Positions 5,628 through 13,829 of a stretch of 17,461 bases of DNA are shown here, in pieces; the first letter of the stretch is position 1, and each line of letters opens with the position of its first letter. The notes below the pieces were generated by a model. It ran no database searches and was not told where the DNA came from. It saw only the letters and a list, made by a program, of their open reading frames with translations. Made by a program: the position numbers and the translations under genes. The DNA is from JACCXJ01 sp052387115 (GTDB lineage: Bacteria; Pseudomonadota; Gammaproteobacteria; JACCXJ01): NCBI GenBank assembly GCA_052387115.1, contig JBQTJM010000132.1:1-17461 (forward strand). Reading direction: 5' to 3'.

Positions 5628-7595
5628 CTACGGGAGCCGGACGCGGATCCCTGTCGAGCTAACAGCCCCGGTCGAGTTCCGGATCTCCATGACGCCCCGG
5701 ATCCTCCTTCGCGTGCTGGTCCGCACGATCTGCCTTCCCGCCTTTCGCAGCTTGAGTCTCATGCTCGCACTCTGCCCCGCCGGGACGGTGGCGACGCCGG
5801 AGGCGAACAGGAGCCGCCCCTGCGCCTTGGCCGCCGGATCATCACCGAACCGCAATACACTGGCAGGCACGAAGATCTTGACTGCGATGTTGCACGACGT
5901 CCCGGAGCCGAATACGCCATTGCACTGGATGGGAACGCGACATGCGGACCCTGTGCAGCCTAGTTGCGGATTCTGACTTAAGGCCGTGGGGTTAGGCGGT
6001 AGTGGCGGCGGTGGTGGTGGGGCTGGGTTAACGGTCAGCGTTTCTGGACCGATGACGACGCTATTGTTCTCGGTGTTGTATTCAATACCGGAGCTATTCA
6101 GTATCCAGCCAACATAATAATTGTTCGGCGGTACAGACGCTGGCACGGTGAGTGTTGTGTTGAAGTTGAAATGGAAATTAGCGTCGAGATCTATGGTACG
6201 GGCGCCGATGTAATAGTCAGATCTAGAAATAAGCGAGTCTGTGGAAAGGTAAAAATCCACCGTAGCGGTGGTCCTGACAAAACCGACGTTATAGCCGTTG
6301 TACTCTACATCGATGCTATTGCCCTGGATCACCGTATTGGTCAACAGATCCTTGGCCGTGTCGCTGATCACATACTCGATCAGCTCCGGCCGGTTGGCGG
6401 GCGGCCTGTTGACTTCATCGTCGGCAACAAACGTATTGGTATTGCTAATTACGTCGTTAGTCACCCGCGTCTCTTCAGCGTAGCCAACGCGATCAGAGGT
6501 CGAGTGAACGCCGTGAATGTAACTGTTGGCGCCATCGAATAACCAAGCTGGACCACCGCTATGGCCACCATATACGTACGCATCCAACTGTATGCGGTTG
6601 GAAGTGTAGGAAATGACATTATTAGGGTCGAAGCCCCGGTACAAACGATTCTCTGCGACCGGCACGTAAGGCCTTTCGGCCGGGTACCCCCCGAGGTTCA
6701 GGGCGCTGCCGGTGCCGGAGGAGACGCCCATCCAACCCACGCGATTCCCGATACGCCGATCGATCGTGATCCAGGCGAAATCGAAATTAAGATCCTCGCT
6801 GTTTATCCATGCGGTATAGGTGCGTAGCCACGTCATCTTTGCCACGCCATAGGGCCAATCCTCGTCGGTGATGCTGTCTGGGTTAGAAAGCAGCGTAGGC
6901 CAGACGCGGTCCGTTTGGCCAGGCCAGACCCAGACTTCCGCCGCCCAGCGCGCGTTATTGAGGCCGTCGGGGCTATGGTTATAAATACAGTGGCCAGCCG
7001 TGTAAACCAAGAACTGGTTGATCGTCGCGCCACTACAAACATAGTAATAATCGCTACCTGCGACATTAAAGCGCATCAGTAGCTTGGTGATCGTTCTCCA
7101 AGGTAAACCTGTTGTATCAAGCAGCGGTGCCGGCGGAACTGGGGTGATCACCAAATTTTGCTCTAACGTGCTGTGCGGCGAACCCTCTTGATCTGGCGAG
7201 TCTTCTTCAGGGGCGCTCCCCTTATTAGGGGGCAGTTCCTTGGCGCCGTTGTCATTGTCGGGAGCTGTGGGTGTGGGAGCGTCGAGGTCATTTTCTTGCC
7301 CGGTTTTTGGGTCGAAGTGTCGTAGCGTAGGGTTGTGATTGAGGGGTACGGAAAGGTTAGGGTTCGCAGGTGGCATCGGTGCCGAAGGAGCTTTCTTGAG
7401 GATCTTTCTCAGTATAAGCTGGTCCAACAAATCCCGGTTCTCTAGCACCTCGTTCCCGTACTGGTCAATGACCTCTCGCTCGATCGCCTGCATGTCGATC
7501 GCGGCGGGATGCGGCTTCTCGGCGTAAACACAATCGACAGATATGCAAAGGAGGATAATGGTACAAAAAGGCATTCTCCAATTCAATGGATCCAT
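5628..7595 (-). CDS. Secreted trypsin-fold serine protease with CARDB-like and C-terminal beta domains
   Basis: This 655-residue protein starts at the ATG 7595-7593, with AGGA seven bases upstream. An export signal (PFCTIILLCISVDCVYA, residues 9-25) likely sends it to the periplasm or outside. Residues 26-165 are acidic and Pro/Asn-rich, possibly a propeptide. The protease domain (about 166-395) has His202 (VYTAGHC), Asp272 (NFDFAWI) and Ser346 (GGHSGGPAW), the triad of V8/glutamyl-type S1 proteases. Cys187 and Cys203 may pair. Residues about 410-523 resemble a CARDB-type beta sandwich. A proline linker (PPPPPPLPP) precedes a cysteine-containing beta domain with the C-terminus of many extracellular Gly/Arg-rich proteins (GQSASMRLKLRKAGRQIV). 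The substrate is unknown. The gene is visibly poorer in G+C than its neighbours, suggesting transfer. Confidence 0.88.
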   Translation of the reverse strand: MDPLNWRMPFCTIILLCISVDCVYAEKPHPAAIDMQAIEREVIDQYGNEVLENRDLLDQLILRKILKKAPSAPMPPANPNLSVPLNHNPTLRHFDPKTGQENDLDAPTPTAPDNDNGAKELPPNKGSAPEEDSPDQEGSPHSTLEQNLVITPVPPAPLLDTTGLPWRTITKLLMRFNVAGSDYYYVCSGATINQFLVYTAGHCIYNHSPDGLNNARWAAEVWVWPGQTDRVWPTLLSNPDSITDEDWPYGVAKMTWLRTYTAWINSEDLNFDFAWITIDRRIGNRVGWMGVSSGTGSALNLGGYPAERPYVPVAENRLYRGFDPNNVISYTSNRIQLDAYVYGGHSGGPAWLFDGANSYIHGVHSTSDRVGYAEETRVTNDVISNTNTFVADDEVNRPPANRPELIEYVISDTAKDLLTNTVIQGNSIDVEYNGYNVGFVRTTATVDFYLSTDSLISRSDYYIGARTIDLDANFHFNFNTTLTVPASVPPNNYYVGWILNSSGIEYNTENNSVVIGPETLTVNPAPPPPPPLPPNPTALSQNPQLGCTGSACRVPIQCNGVFGSGTSCNIAVKIFVPASVLRFGDDPAAKAQGRLLFASGVATVPAGQSASMRLKLRKAGRQIVRTSTRRRIRGVMEIRNSTGAVSSTGIRVRLP

Positions 7596-7656
7596 TTAGC
7601 AATCCTCGTTATCCCTGTGTAAACGCAAGGTCAGTTGCGGTCGCCTTGCTTCACCG

Positions 7657-7690
7657 CCTATGTACATACATACACGCGCATGCACATAGG
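7657..7690. repeat. 30-nt alternating pyrimidine-purine tract inside an imperfect palindrome
   Basis: Every base from 7659 to 7688 alternates pyrimidine and purine without a break. The flanks CCTATGT (7657-7663) and ACATAGG (7684-7690) are exact inverted copies. The CA/CG part (CACGCGCATGCACA) is the type of sequence that can flip to Z-DNA under negative supercoiling. It lies between the divergent protease and trpF genes. The remainder of the 7596-7845 gap shows no clear promoter or RNA gene. Confidence 0.6.
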
Positions 7691-7845
7691 ATGCCCGCCT
7701 TTCACCGGGCGCCCCTGTCAGGCACTCATCATCGCAGTGCCATCACCATAGGATTGTTACGTAGCCGTGTCGCTTGCTTCGCGGGTTCTGGCCGGTCCGC
7801 GCCTGGCCAGCCGGGGATGGCGATCCATGACCTTTCCCGCATACC

Positions 7846-8526
7846 ATGCGAAGAATGCGTGGTGCGCACGAAGTAAACGAGGGCGATAGGGGCGGCGGCC
7901 CGCCGGTGCGGGTGAAGATCTGCGGGATCACGCGGCCGGAGGACGGCGCCTTGGCGGCGCGTCTCGGGGCGGATGCCGTCGGGCTCGTGTTTCACGCCAG
8001 GAGCCCGCGTTCGGTCACGGTGGAACGGGCCCGGGCCATCGTCGCCGCGCTCCCGCCCTTCGTGACTCGCGTCGGGCTGTTCGTCGATGCAGAGCCCGAC
8101 GCCATCGAAGCGGTCCTCAGCGCCCTGCCGCTGGACGTCCTCCAGTTCCACGGCGACGAGCCCGCCGAAGACTGCCGGTGCTACGGGCGCCCTTACATCA
8201 AGGCCATCCGCATGCGCCCGGATGCCGACCTCCACGGCTTTGCTGTGGCCTACCACGACGCCGGCGCGCTCCTGCTCGACGCCTTCGTCGAAGGCATCGA
8301 GGGTGGCACCGGGCAGCGCTTCGATTGGTCGCGGGTCCCCGAAGACCTCCCCAAACCGGTCATCTTGGCAGGCGGGTTGACTCCTGATAATGTCGCGCGA
8401 GCCCTTGCCGTCATGCGGCCCTATGCGGTGGACGTGAGCGGCGGGGTGGAGCGCGACAAGGGCGTAAAAGACGAGGACAAGATGCGGCGATTCATCTGGG
8501 GCGTGCGGGATGTCGGGCGGGGCTAG
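7846..8526 (+). CDS. trpF: Phosphoribosylanthranilate isomerase
   Basis: The enzyme converts N-(5-phosphoribosyl)anthranilate to the 1-deoxyribulose form in tryptophan synthesis, in the cytoplasm. The (beta/alpha)8 barrel is complete. VRVKICGITRPED carries the catalytic Cys26, LLLDAFVEG carries the catalytic Asp145, and VILAGGLTPDNV and VDVSGGVE bind the substrate phosphate. Numbering is from the ATG at 7846, but this adds about 20 unusual residues. Most relatives begin next to RVKICGITR, so the GTG at 7906 (or the ATG at 7855) may be the true start; none has a strong ribosome binding site. The 3' end overlaps trpB by 17 nt, which implies coupled translation. No leader-peptide attenuator with Trp codons is visible upstream. 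Confidence 0.95.
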   Translation: MRRMRGAHEVNEGDRGGGPPVRVKICGITRPEDGALAARLGADAVGLVFHARSPRSVTVERARAIVAALPPFVTRVGLFVDAEPDAIEAVLSALPLDVLQFHGDEPAEDCRCYGRPYIKAIRMRPDADLHGFAVAYHDAGALLLDAFVEGIEGGTGQRFDWSRVPEDLPKPVILAGGLTPDNVARALAVMRPYAVDVSGGVERDKGVKDEDKMRRFIWGVRDVGRG

Positions 8527-9751
8527 CGCGGCGCTGGGGCGGGAACCGGATAGTGCCGGATCGGCGCTGCCCGATGCAGGCGGGCACTTCGGCCGTTACG
8601 GGGGACGGTTCGTGGCCGAGACCCTCATGCAACCGCTCGCGGCGCTCGATACGGCCTACCGCCGTTACCGCAACGACCCGGCGTTCCAGGCCGAGCTGGA
8701 GCACGAGCTCCAACACTACGTGGGTCGCCCTTCGCCGCTCTATTTCGCCCGGCGCTGGTCGGATCGCCTGGGCGGTGCCCGCATCTTCCTCAAGCGCGAG
8801 GACCTGAACCACACCGGGGCCCATAAGATCAACAACACCGTGGGCCAGGGCCTGCTCGCCGCGCGCATGGGCAAGCGCCGCGTCATCGCAGAGACCGGCG
8901 CCGGTCAGCACGGGGTGGCGACGGCCACGGTCGCGGCACGGCTCGGGATGACGTGCGTGGTGTACATGGGCTCGGAAGACATCCAGCGCCAGGCCATCAA
9001 CGTGTTCCGGATGAAGCTCCTGGGCGCCACCGTGGTGCCGGTGGTCTCGGGCTCGAAGACCCTGAAGGACGCGCTCAACGAGGCCTTGCGCGATTGGGTC
9101 ACCCATGTGGACCACACCTTCTATATCATCGGGACCGTGGCCGGCCCGCACCCCTACCCCGCCATGGTCCGCGACTTCCAGGTGGTGATCGGCCGCGAGG
9201 CCCGGAGCCAATGCCTAACGCAGACGGGCGGCTTGCCGGATGCCTTGGTCGCCTGCGTCGGCGGAGGGTCGAACGCCATGGGGCTCTTCTATCCCTTCCT
9301 CCCGGACACGAGCGTCGCCCTCTATGGCGTCGAGGCGGCCGGGGATGGGATCGAGACGGGGCGCCATGCCGCCTCCCTGTGCGCCGGGCGCCCGGGGGTC
9401 TTGCACGGCAACCGCACCTATCTCCTCGAAGACGACAACGGCCAGATCCGGGAGACGCACTCGATCTCGGCCGGGCTGGATTACCCGGGCGTCGGCCCGG
9501 AGCACGCCTGGCTCAAGGACACCGGGCGCGCCCATTATGTCGCGATCCGCGACGACGAGGCGCTCGCCGCTTTTCATGATCTGACCCGCACCGAGGGCAT
9601 CATCCCGGCGCTCGAGTCGAGCCACGCGCTCGCCTACGCGGCCAAGCTGGCCCGCGACATGGACCGCGAGCGGGTCATCATCGTCTGCCTCTCGGGACGT
9701 GGCGACAAGGACATCCACACGGTGGCCGCCCGCGAGGGGATCACGCTCTAG
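8510..9751 (+). CDS. trpB: Tryptophan synthase beta chain
   Basis: This 413-residue PLP enzyme condenses indole with serine to give tryptophan in the alpha2-beta2 complex with TrpA. It has the conserved start of the mature fold (GHFGRYGGRFVAETLMQPL). The PLP lysine is Lys106 in NHTGAHKINNTVGQ. ETGAGQHGVATATVAA binds the amino acid carboxylate, and VGGGSNAMG (about residues 249-257) holds the PLP phosphate. The C-terminal CLSGRGDKD is also canonical. The first 24 residues are an extra tail compared with E. coli TrpB. The start ATG lies inside the end of trpF (17-nt overlap) and the stop shares one base with the trpA start. The gene is intact. Confidence 0.97.
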   Translation: MSGGASAALGREPDSAGSALPDAGGHFGRYGGRFVAETLMQPLAALDTAYRRYRNDPAFQAELEHELQHYVGRPSPLYFARRWSDRLGGARIFLKREDLNHTGAHKINNTVGQGLLAARMGKRRVIAETGAGQHGVATATVAARLGMTCVVYMGSEDIQRQAINVFRMKLLGATVVPVVSGSKTLKDALNEALRDWVTHVDHTFYIIGTVAGPHPYPAMVRDFQVVIGREARSQCLTQTGGLPDALVACVGGGSNAMGLFYPFLPDTSVALYGVEAAGDGIETGRHAASLCAGRPGVLHGNRTYLLEDDNGQIRETHSISAGLDYPGVGPEHAWLKDTGRAHYVAIRDDEALAAFHDLTRTEGIIPALESSHALAYAAKLARDMDRERVIIVCLSGRGDKDIHTVAAREGITL

Positions 9752-10599
9752 TGTGCGGCATGGTCCCGGAGACGGGCTTGAGCCGCATCGACGAGCGCTT
9801 CGCCGGTTTGCGCGCCGCGGGCCGTAAGGCGCTGGTGCCCTTCATCACCGCCGGGGATCCGGCGCCAGACTGGACCGTGCCGCTCATGCACCGCCTGGTC
9901 GAGGCCGGGGCCGATCTCCTGGAGCTGGGGGTTCCGTTTTCCGATCCGATGGCCGACGGCCCGGTGATCCAGCGTTCGAGCGAGCGCGCGCTGGCAAAAG
10001 GCATGACCATCCATCGGGTGATCGAGACCGTGCGGGCCTTTCGCGTCGACAACCGCGAGACGCCGGTCGTGCTCATGGGCTATCTCAACCCCATCGAGGT
10101 GGTCGGCTACGATGCGTTCACCCGGGAGGCCCGCGCGGCCGGCGTGGATGGCGTGCTCACGGTCGATCTGCCCCCGGAAGAGGCGGGGGAGCTAGTGGAG
10201 AGCTTGACGAACCAGGGCATGGCCGCTGTGTTCCTGCTGGCCCCCACTACCACCGAGACCCGCATCGCCGAGATCTGCCGGATAGCACGCGGCTTCGTCT
10301 ATTACGTCTCCCTCAAGGGGGTGACGGGGAGCGATCGGCTGGATCCCGTCGCGGTCGCCGAGAAGCTCGCGGTAGTGAGACGTCACACCGACCTCCCCAT
10401 CGGGGTCGGTTTCGGAATCAAGGATCCGGAGAGCGCCGCGCAGGTGGCTGCGGTCAGCGACGCCGTGGTGATCGGGAGCGCGCTCGTGGCGCGCCTGGAA
10501 ACGCTACGCGGTGAGCGCGAGCGGGCCGAGCGCGAGATCGTATCGTTCGTTGCCGAGCTGCGCGCCGCCATCGACGGGGTGCGTCCCGCCGCGGCTTAG
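9751..10599 (+). CDS. trpA: Tryptophan synthase alpha chain
   Basis: TrpA cleaves indole-3-glycerol phosphate to indole and passes it through a tunnel to TrpB. The 282-residue barrel carries the catalytic Glu58 (LLELGVPFSDP) and Asp69 (ADGPVIQRS), equivalent to Glu49 and Asp60 of the E. coli enzyme. It also has the loop segment YYVSLKGVTGS and the phosphate-binding VGFGIKDPE and AVVIGSALV. The start is taken as the GTG at 9751, which overlaps the trpB stop by one base. The ATG at 9760 is an alternative three codons in. Translation is presumably coupled to trpB, keeping the two subunits balanced. The downstream accD starts 17 nt after the stop. Confidence 0.97.
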   Translation: MCGMVPETGLSRIDERFAGLRAAGRKALVPFITAGDPAPDWTVPLMHRLVEAGADLLELGVPFSDPMADGPVIQRSSERALAKGMTIHRVIETVRAFRVDNRETPVVLMGYLNPIEVVGYDAFTREARAAGVDGVLTVDLPPEEAGELVESLTNQGMAAVFLLAPTTTETRIAEICRIARGFVYYVSLKGVTGSDRLDPVAVAEKLAVVRRHTDLPIGVGFGIKDPESAAQVAAVSDAVVIGSALVARLETLRGERERAEREIVSFVAELRAAIDGVRPAAA

Positions 10600-10616
10600 C
10601 CGCGGGGAGATCGCTC

Positions 10617-11498
10617 GTGACGAGCTCGGACTGGGGCATGGACTGGTTCAAGAAGCTCCTGCCCTCGCGCATCCGCACCGACGGCACCGGCAAGCGGGTG
10701 GTGCCGGAGGGCCTGTGGACGAGTTGCCCGGCTTGCAAGGCCGTCCTCTACCAAGCCGAGTTGGAACGCAATGCCAACGTCTGCCCCAAGTGCGACCACC
10801 ACATGCGCATCGGCGCCCGCCGCCGTATAGATTTATTTCTCGATCCGGAGCCCCGCACGGAGATCGGGGACGGTATCGAGCCCGTGGATTTCCTGCGGTT
10901 CAAGGACACCAAGCGCTACAAGGACCGGCTGAGCCAGGCCCAGAAGGCCACCGAGGAGAGCGATGCCCTTGTGGTGATGGCGGGCCGGCTCCAGGACCGG
11001 CCGGTGGTGGCCTGCGCCTTCGAGTTCGAGTTCATGGGCGGCTCGATGGGCTCGGTCGTCGGCGAGCGTTTCGTGCGCGGCGTCAACGCCGGGATCGAGC
11101 AGCATGCGCCGGTGGTGTGCTTCTCCGCGAGCGGCGGGGCGCGCATGCAAGAGGCGCTCGTGTCGCTCATGCAGATGGCCAAGACCAGCGCCGCCCTCGG
11201 CGCCCTGAGCGCCCGTGGTCTGCCCTACATCTCGGTCCTGACCGATCCGACCATGGGCGGGGTCTCGGCCAGCCTCGCCATGCTCGGCGACATCAACATC
11301 GCCGAGCCCGGTGCGCTCATCGGTTTCGCGGGCCCCCGGGTCATCGAGCAGACCGTGCGCCAGACCCTGCCGGAGGGCTTCCAGCGCAGCGAGTTTCTCC
11401 TGCAGCACGGCGCCGTCGACATGATCGTCGACCGCCGGGTGCTCCGGGACAGGATAGCGGCGTTGCTGGGCCTCTTGAGCCGGCGCCCCGCGGCTTGA
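10617..11498 (+). CDS. accD: Acetyl-CoA carboxylase carboxyltransferase, beta subunit
   Basis: AccD forms, with AccA, the carboxyltransferase that moves the carboxyl group from biotin to acetyl-CoA, the first step of fatty-acid synthesis. The N-terminal zinc ribbon has Cys37, Cys40, Cys56 and Cys59 (TSCPAC, then NVCPKC). The crotonase-fold domain follows with FEFEFMGGSMGSVVGERFVR, FSASGGARMQEAL and DPTMGGVSAS. The GTG at 10617 has a GGAG seven bases before it and is chosen as the start. The ATG at 10638 (MDWFKKLLPSRIR) is closer to the usual N-terminus but has no such site. The accD-folC-dedD order is known from gammaproteobacteria, and placement directly after trpA also occurs there. Confidence 0.96.
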   Translation: MTSSDWGMDWFKKLLPSRIRTDGTGKRVVPEGLWTSCPACKAVLYQAELERNANVCPKCDHHMRIGARRRIDLFLDPEPRTEIGDGIEPVDFLRFKDTKRYKDRLSQAQKATEESDALVVMAGRLQDRPVVACAFEFEFMGGSMGSVVGERFVRGVNAGIEQHAPVVCFSASGGARMQEALVSLMQMAKTSAALGALSARGLPYISVLTDPTMGGVSASLAMLGDINIAEPGALIGFAGPRVIEQTVRQTLPEGFQRSEFLLQHGAVDMIVDRRVLRDRIAALLGLLSRRPAA

Positions 11499-11514
11499 TG
11501 CCCGACGGCGACGG

Positions 11515-12831
11515 ATGCCGCTGATCAAGGACCAGCCCGCTGGGCGCAGGCGGCCGCGCTTCACCGCGCTCTGCGACTGGCTCGCCTGGCAGGAGGGCCT
11601 GCACGTTCGCGAGATCGACCTCGGCCTGGAACGCTGTCAGTCCGTCCGGAAGCGCATGGGCCTGGCGCCGCCCACCTATCGGGTGATCAGCGTGGGCGGC
11701 ACCAACGGCAAGGGCTCGAGCGTGGCGTTCCTCGATGCCATGCTGCGCGCCGCGGGCTACCGGGTAGCGACCTATACGTCGCCACACCTCCTGCGTTACA
11801 ACGAACGTATCCGCATCCAGGGCGAACCGGTCTCCGACCAGCAATTGTGCGCCGCCTTCGAGCGCGTGGACGCCGCCCGAGGTGCCACTTCGCTGACGTA
11901 TTTCGAATTCGGGACCCTGGCGGCCTTGAGCCTGTGCGAGGACAGCAACCTGGACGTCGCGGTGTTGGAGGTAGGCCTGGGAGGGCGCCTGGACGCGGTC
12001 AACATGATCGACGCCGACGTGGCCTTGATCGCGGCGATCGGGATCGACCATGTGGAGTGGCTCGGGCACGAGCGCCCGGCCATCGCATTCGAGAAGGCCG
12101 GGATCTTTCGGCCCGCTCGCGAGGCGGTGTGCTCGGACCCCGAGGTGCCCGAGAGCCTCGTCGACTACGCCGGCCGGCTCGGTACGCGGCTGTCCCTGCT
12201 CGGGCGCGACTACCGGTATTCCGTAGGCGACGGCTCATGGTCATGGGCGTCTCCGGACAGCGCCTATCGCGACCTCCCGGCGCCGGGGCTCACGGGCGAC
12301 TATCAGTATCAGAACGCGGCGGGTGTCTTGAGGGCGCTCGAGGTCCTGGGCCCCGATCTGCCCGTGCCGGAGGCGGCGCTGCGGGAAGGCCTGGCCGCGG
12401 CCCGTCTGCCGGGGCGGTTCCAGATCGTCACGGCCGGCGGACTCGAGTACGTCCTCGACGTCGCCCATAATCCACAAGCCGCGGAGGTCCTGGCCCGCAC
12501 CCTCCGGCAGCACTGGTCGAGGCCTCCCGCTCCGGCCGAGACCCACGCCATCTTCGGGATGCTGCGGGACAAGGACCGGCAGGGCTTCCTCGCCAAAATA
12601 CACGGGCTGGTCGATCATTGGCATGTCACCGGGTTGCCGGGTTCACGAGGCACGGCCGCTTCGCTCCTCGCGCGTGAGGTCGCCGCGCTGGGGCCGCGCG
12701 GATCGGTCACCTGTTACGACAGCGCAGAGGCGGCCCTCTGGGGGGTGCAGGCGCGGGCCCGGCACGGGGACCGGGTGCTGGTCACGGGCTCGTTCCTGAC
12801 AGTGGCCGGGGTGCTCCCATCGCTCCTATAG
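11515..12831 (+). CDS. folC: Bifunctional dihydrofolate synthase / folylpolyglutamate synthase
   Basis: FolC adds glutamate to dihydropteroate and further glutamates to folates, using ATP. This 438-residue protein has the ATP loop VGGTNGKGSSVAFLDAML (GTNGKGS at residues 62-68). It also has TYTSPHLLRYNERIRI, the Mur-ligase-type VLEVGLGGRLDAVN and GIDHVEWLG, and the C-terminal domain motif YVLDVAHNPQAAEVLA. Order and length are normal for the family. The start ATG lies 17 nt after accD without a clear ribosome binding site, so it may depend on coupling with accD. A gap of 40 nt separates it from dedD. Confidence 0.96.
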   Translation: MPLIKDQPAGRRRPRFTALCDWLAWQEGLHVREIDLGLERCQSVRKRMGLAPPTYRVISVGGTNGKGSSVAFLDAMLRAAGYRVATYTSPHLLRYNERIRIQGEPVSDQQLCAAFERVDAARGATSLTYFEFGTLAALSLCEDSNLDVAVLEVGLGGRLDAVNMIDADVALIAAIGIDHVEWLGHERPAIAFEKAGIFRPAREAVCSDPEVPESLVDYAGRLGTRLSLLGRDYRYSVGDGSWSWASPDSAYRDLPAPGLTGDYQYQNAAGVLRALEVLGPDLPVPEAALREGLAAARLPGRFQIVTAGGLEYVLDVAHNPQAAEVLARTLRQHWSRPPAPAETHAIFGMLRDKDRQGFLAKIHGLVDHWHVTGLPGSRGTAASLLAREVAALGPRGSVTCYDSAEAALWGVQARARHGDRVLVTGSFLTVAGVLPSLL

Positions 12832-12871
12832 GTGTTTGATAGAATCAGGTTGGCTCCCATAGAGGGGACCG

Positions 12872-13528
12872 ATGGAACAAGGGCTGAAGCAGCGACTCGT
12901 GGGGGCGGCGGCGCTCGCCGCACTGGCGGTGGTCTTCCTGCCCATGGTGTTCGATGACACGGCCGTCTCCGAGGACGTGAGCGGCGGGCCCTTCATCCCG
13001 CCGCGTCCCCCGGAGCTCAGCGGGCCCCAGTTCGCGCCCCTCACCAAGGCCGAGATCAAGCGTGGCGCGCGCCTGCCCCCAGTACCGGTCCCGGAGTCCC
13101 CCTCGACACCCCATGACCCCGATCGGACAGGAGACAGCGGCAGGCCCGCGAAGCCGCCCGCGACCCACGCGCCTGCCGCGGCGCCACCCGCCAGGGGCGC
13201 CAAGACCCGGGCGCTCGACGCGCCGGCCGCGCGCCCCGCCACCGGCGCGGCAGACGCAGAGACGGCGCGCACCCGAAAAGACCCGCCGGCCGGCACAACT
13301 TGGGCGATCCAACTCGGGAGCTTCAGCAGCGAGGCCAACGCCGAGAAGCTGCGCGATCGCTTGCAGAAGCTCGGCTTTCAGCCCTTCGTCGAGCGCATCA
13401 CCGTGAAGACCCGCGGCATGTTCCGGGTCCGCGTGGGGCCCGAGAGGGAGCGCCTGAAGGCCGAGGCACTGCGCGCGAAGATCCGGAAGCAGGCCGATCT
13501 CGACGGGGTCCTGGTGCGCTACCCATAG
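12872..13528 (+). CDS. dedD: SPOR-domain cell-division protein DedD
   Basis: A 218-residue inner-membrane protein with GAGGGG just before its ATG. Residues about 9-27 form one membrane helix (LVGAAALAALAVVFLPMVF). Residues 30-140 are a Pro/Ala/Arg-rich periplasmic linker. Residues about 142-218 are a SPOR domain (TWAIQLGSFSSEANAEKLRD, then GMFRVRVGPE and DLDGVLVRYP), which binds denuded glycan strands at the septum. This architecture and the position after folC identify DedD. In many relatives cvpA and purF follow; here an unrelated large membrane-protein gene comes next, so the synteny ends at this gene. Confidence 0.92.
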   Translation: MEQGLKQRLVGAAALAALAVVFLPMVFDDTAVSEDVSGGPFIPPRPPELSGPQFAPLTKAEIKRGARLPPVPVPESPSTPHDPDRTGDSGRPAKPPATHAPAAAPPARGAKTRALDAPAARPATGAADAETARTRKDPPAGTTWAIQLGSFSSEANAEKLRDRLQKLGFQPFVERITVKTRGMFRVRVGPERERLKAEALRAKIRKQADLDGVLVRYP

Positions 13529-13829
13529 TCCGCATTTCGCGGCTGCGGGCCCCCCGCGTCCCAGGGACCCGCCTCCGGCACGCGCGGCGCGCATCGGGCC
13601 CTGCTGCCGCAAGCACGACCATACGTCTGTCGATCGCTCGAAATTGGTGTCGCCGGCATGACCCCGGGGCGAAGTCCCCAGCGCTGCGCAGCGAGCCCGG
13701 CGGGTGGCGCGGATCGGTGATCTTCACGGAAATAGTTCACAGATCCCGCCGGCACCGCCGCGCTAGACTTTGAACCCCGGGAGCCCCGCGGCCTACGCCG
13801 CCTCCCGGACCGAGCGGGGGGTGACGACG
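13529..13829. other. Non-coding gap with small palindromes, no gene seen
   Basis: I see no convincing gene in this stretch. It contains the 12-nt palindrome CGCTGCGCAGCG (13682-13693) and a short stem GGGG/CCCC (13666-13669 with 13676-13679). Either might end transcription from dedD. TTCACA (13736-13741) and TAGACT (13764-13769) resemble promoter boxes but are 22 nt apart, too far for a standard sigma-70 site. The next gene's frame is open from a TTG at 13770, but its best start is at 13830. Confidence 0.5.

Noticed and set aside
5562..5976. Plus-strand ORFs of 133 and 135 residues opposite the protease C-terminus
   Set aside because: They lie on the reverse strand of a gene with a clear protein pattern and have no recognisable features.
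7596..7845. Trp leader peptide and attenuator upstream of trpF
   Set aside because: No short ORF with tandem Trp codons followed by alternative hairpins and a T-run could be found.
7586..7876. Plus-strand ORF of 96 residues between the protease gene and trpF
   Set aside because: Starts inside the divergent protease gene, spans the alternating tract, and shows no domain-like sequence or ribosome binding site.
8492..9211. Long minus-strand ORF opposite trpB
   Set aside because: His/Gly/Val-rich antisense shadow of a strongly conserved enzyme gene.
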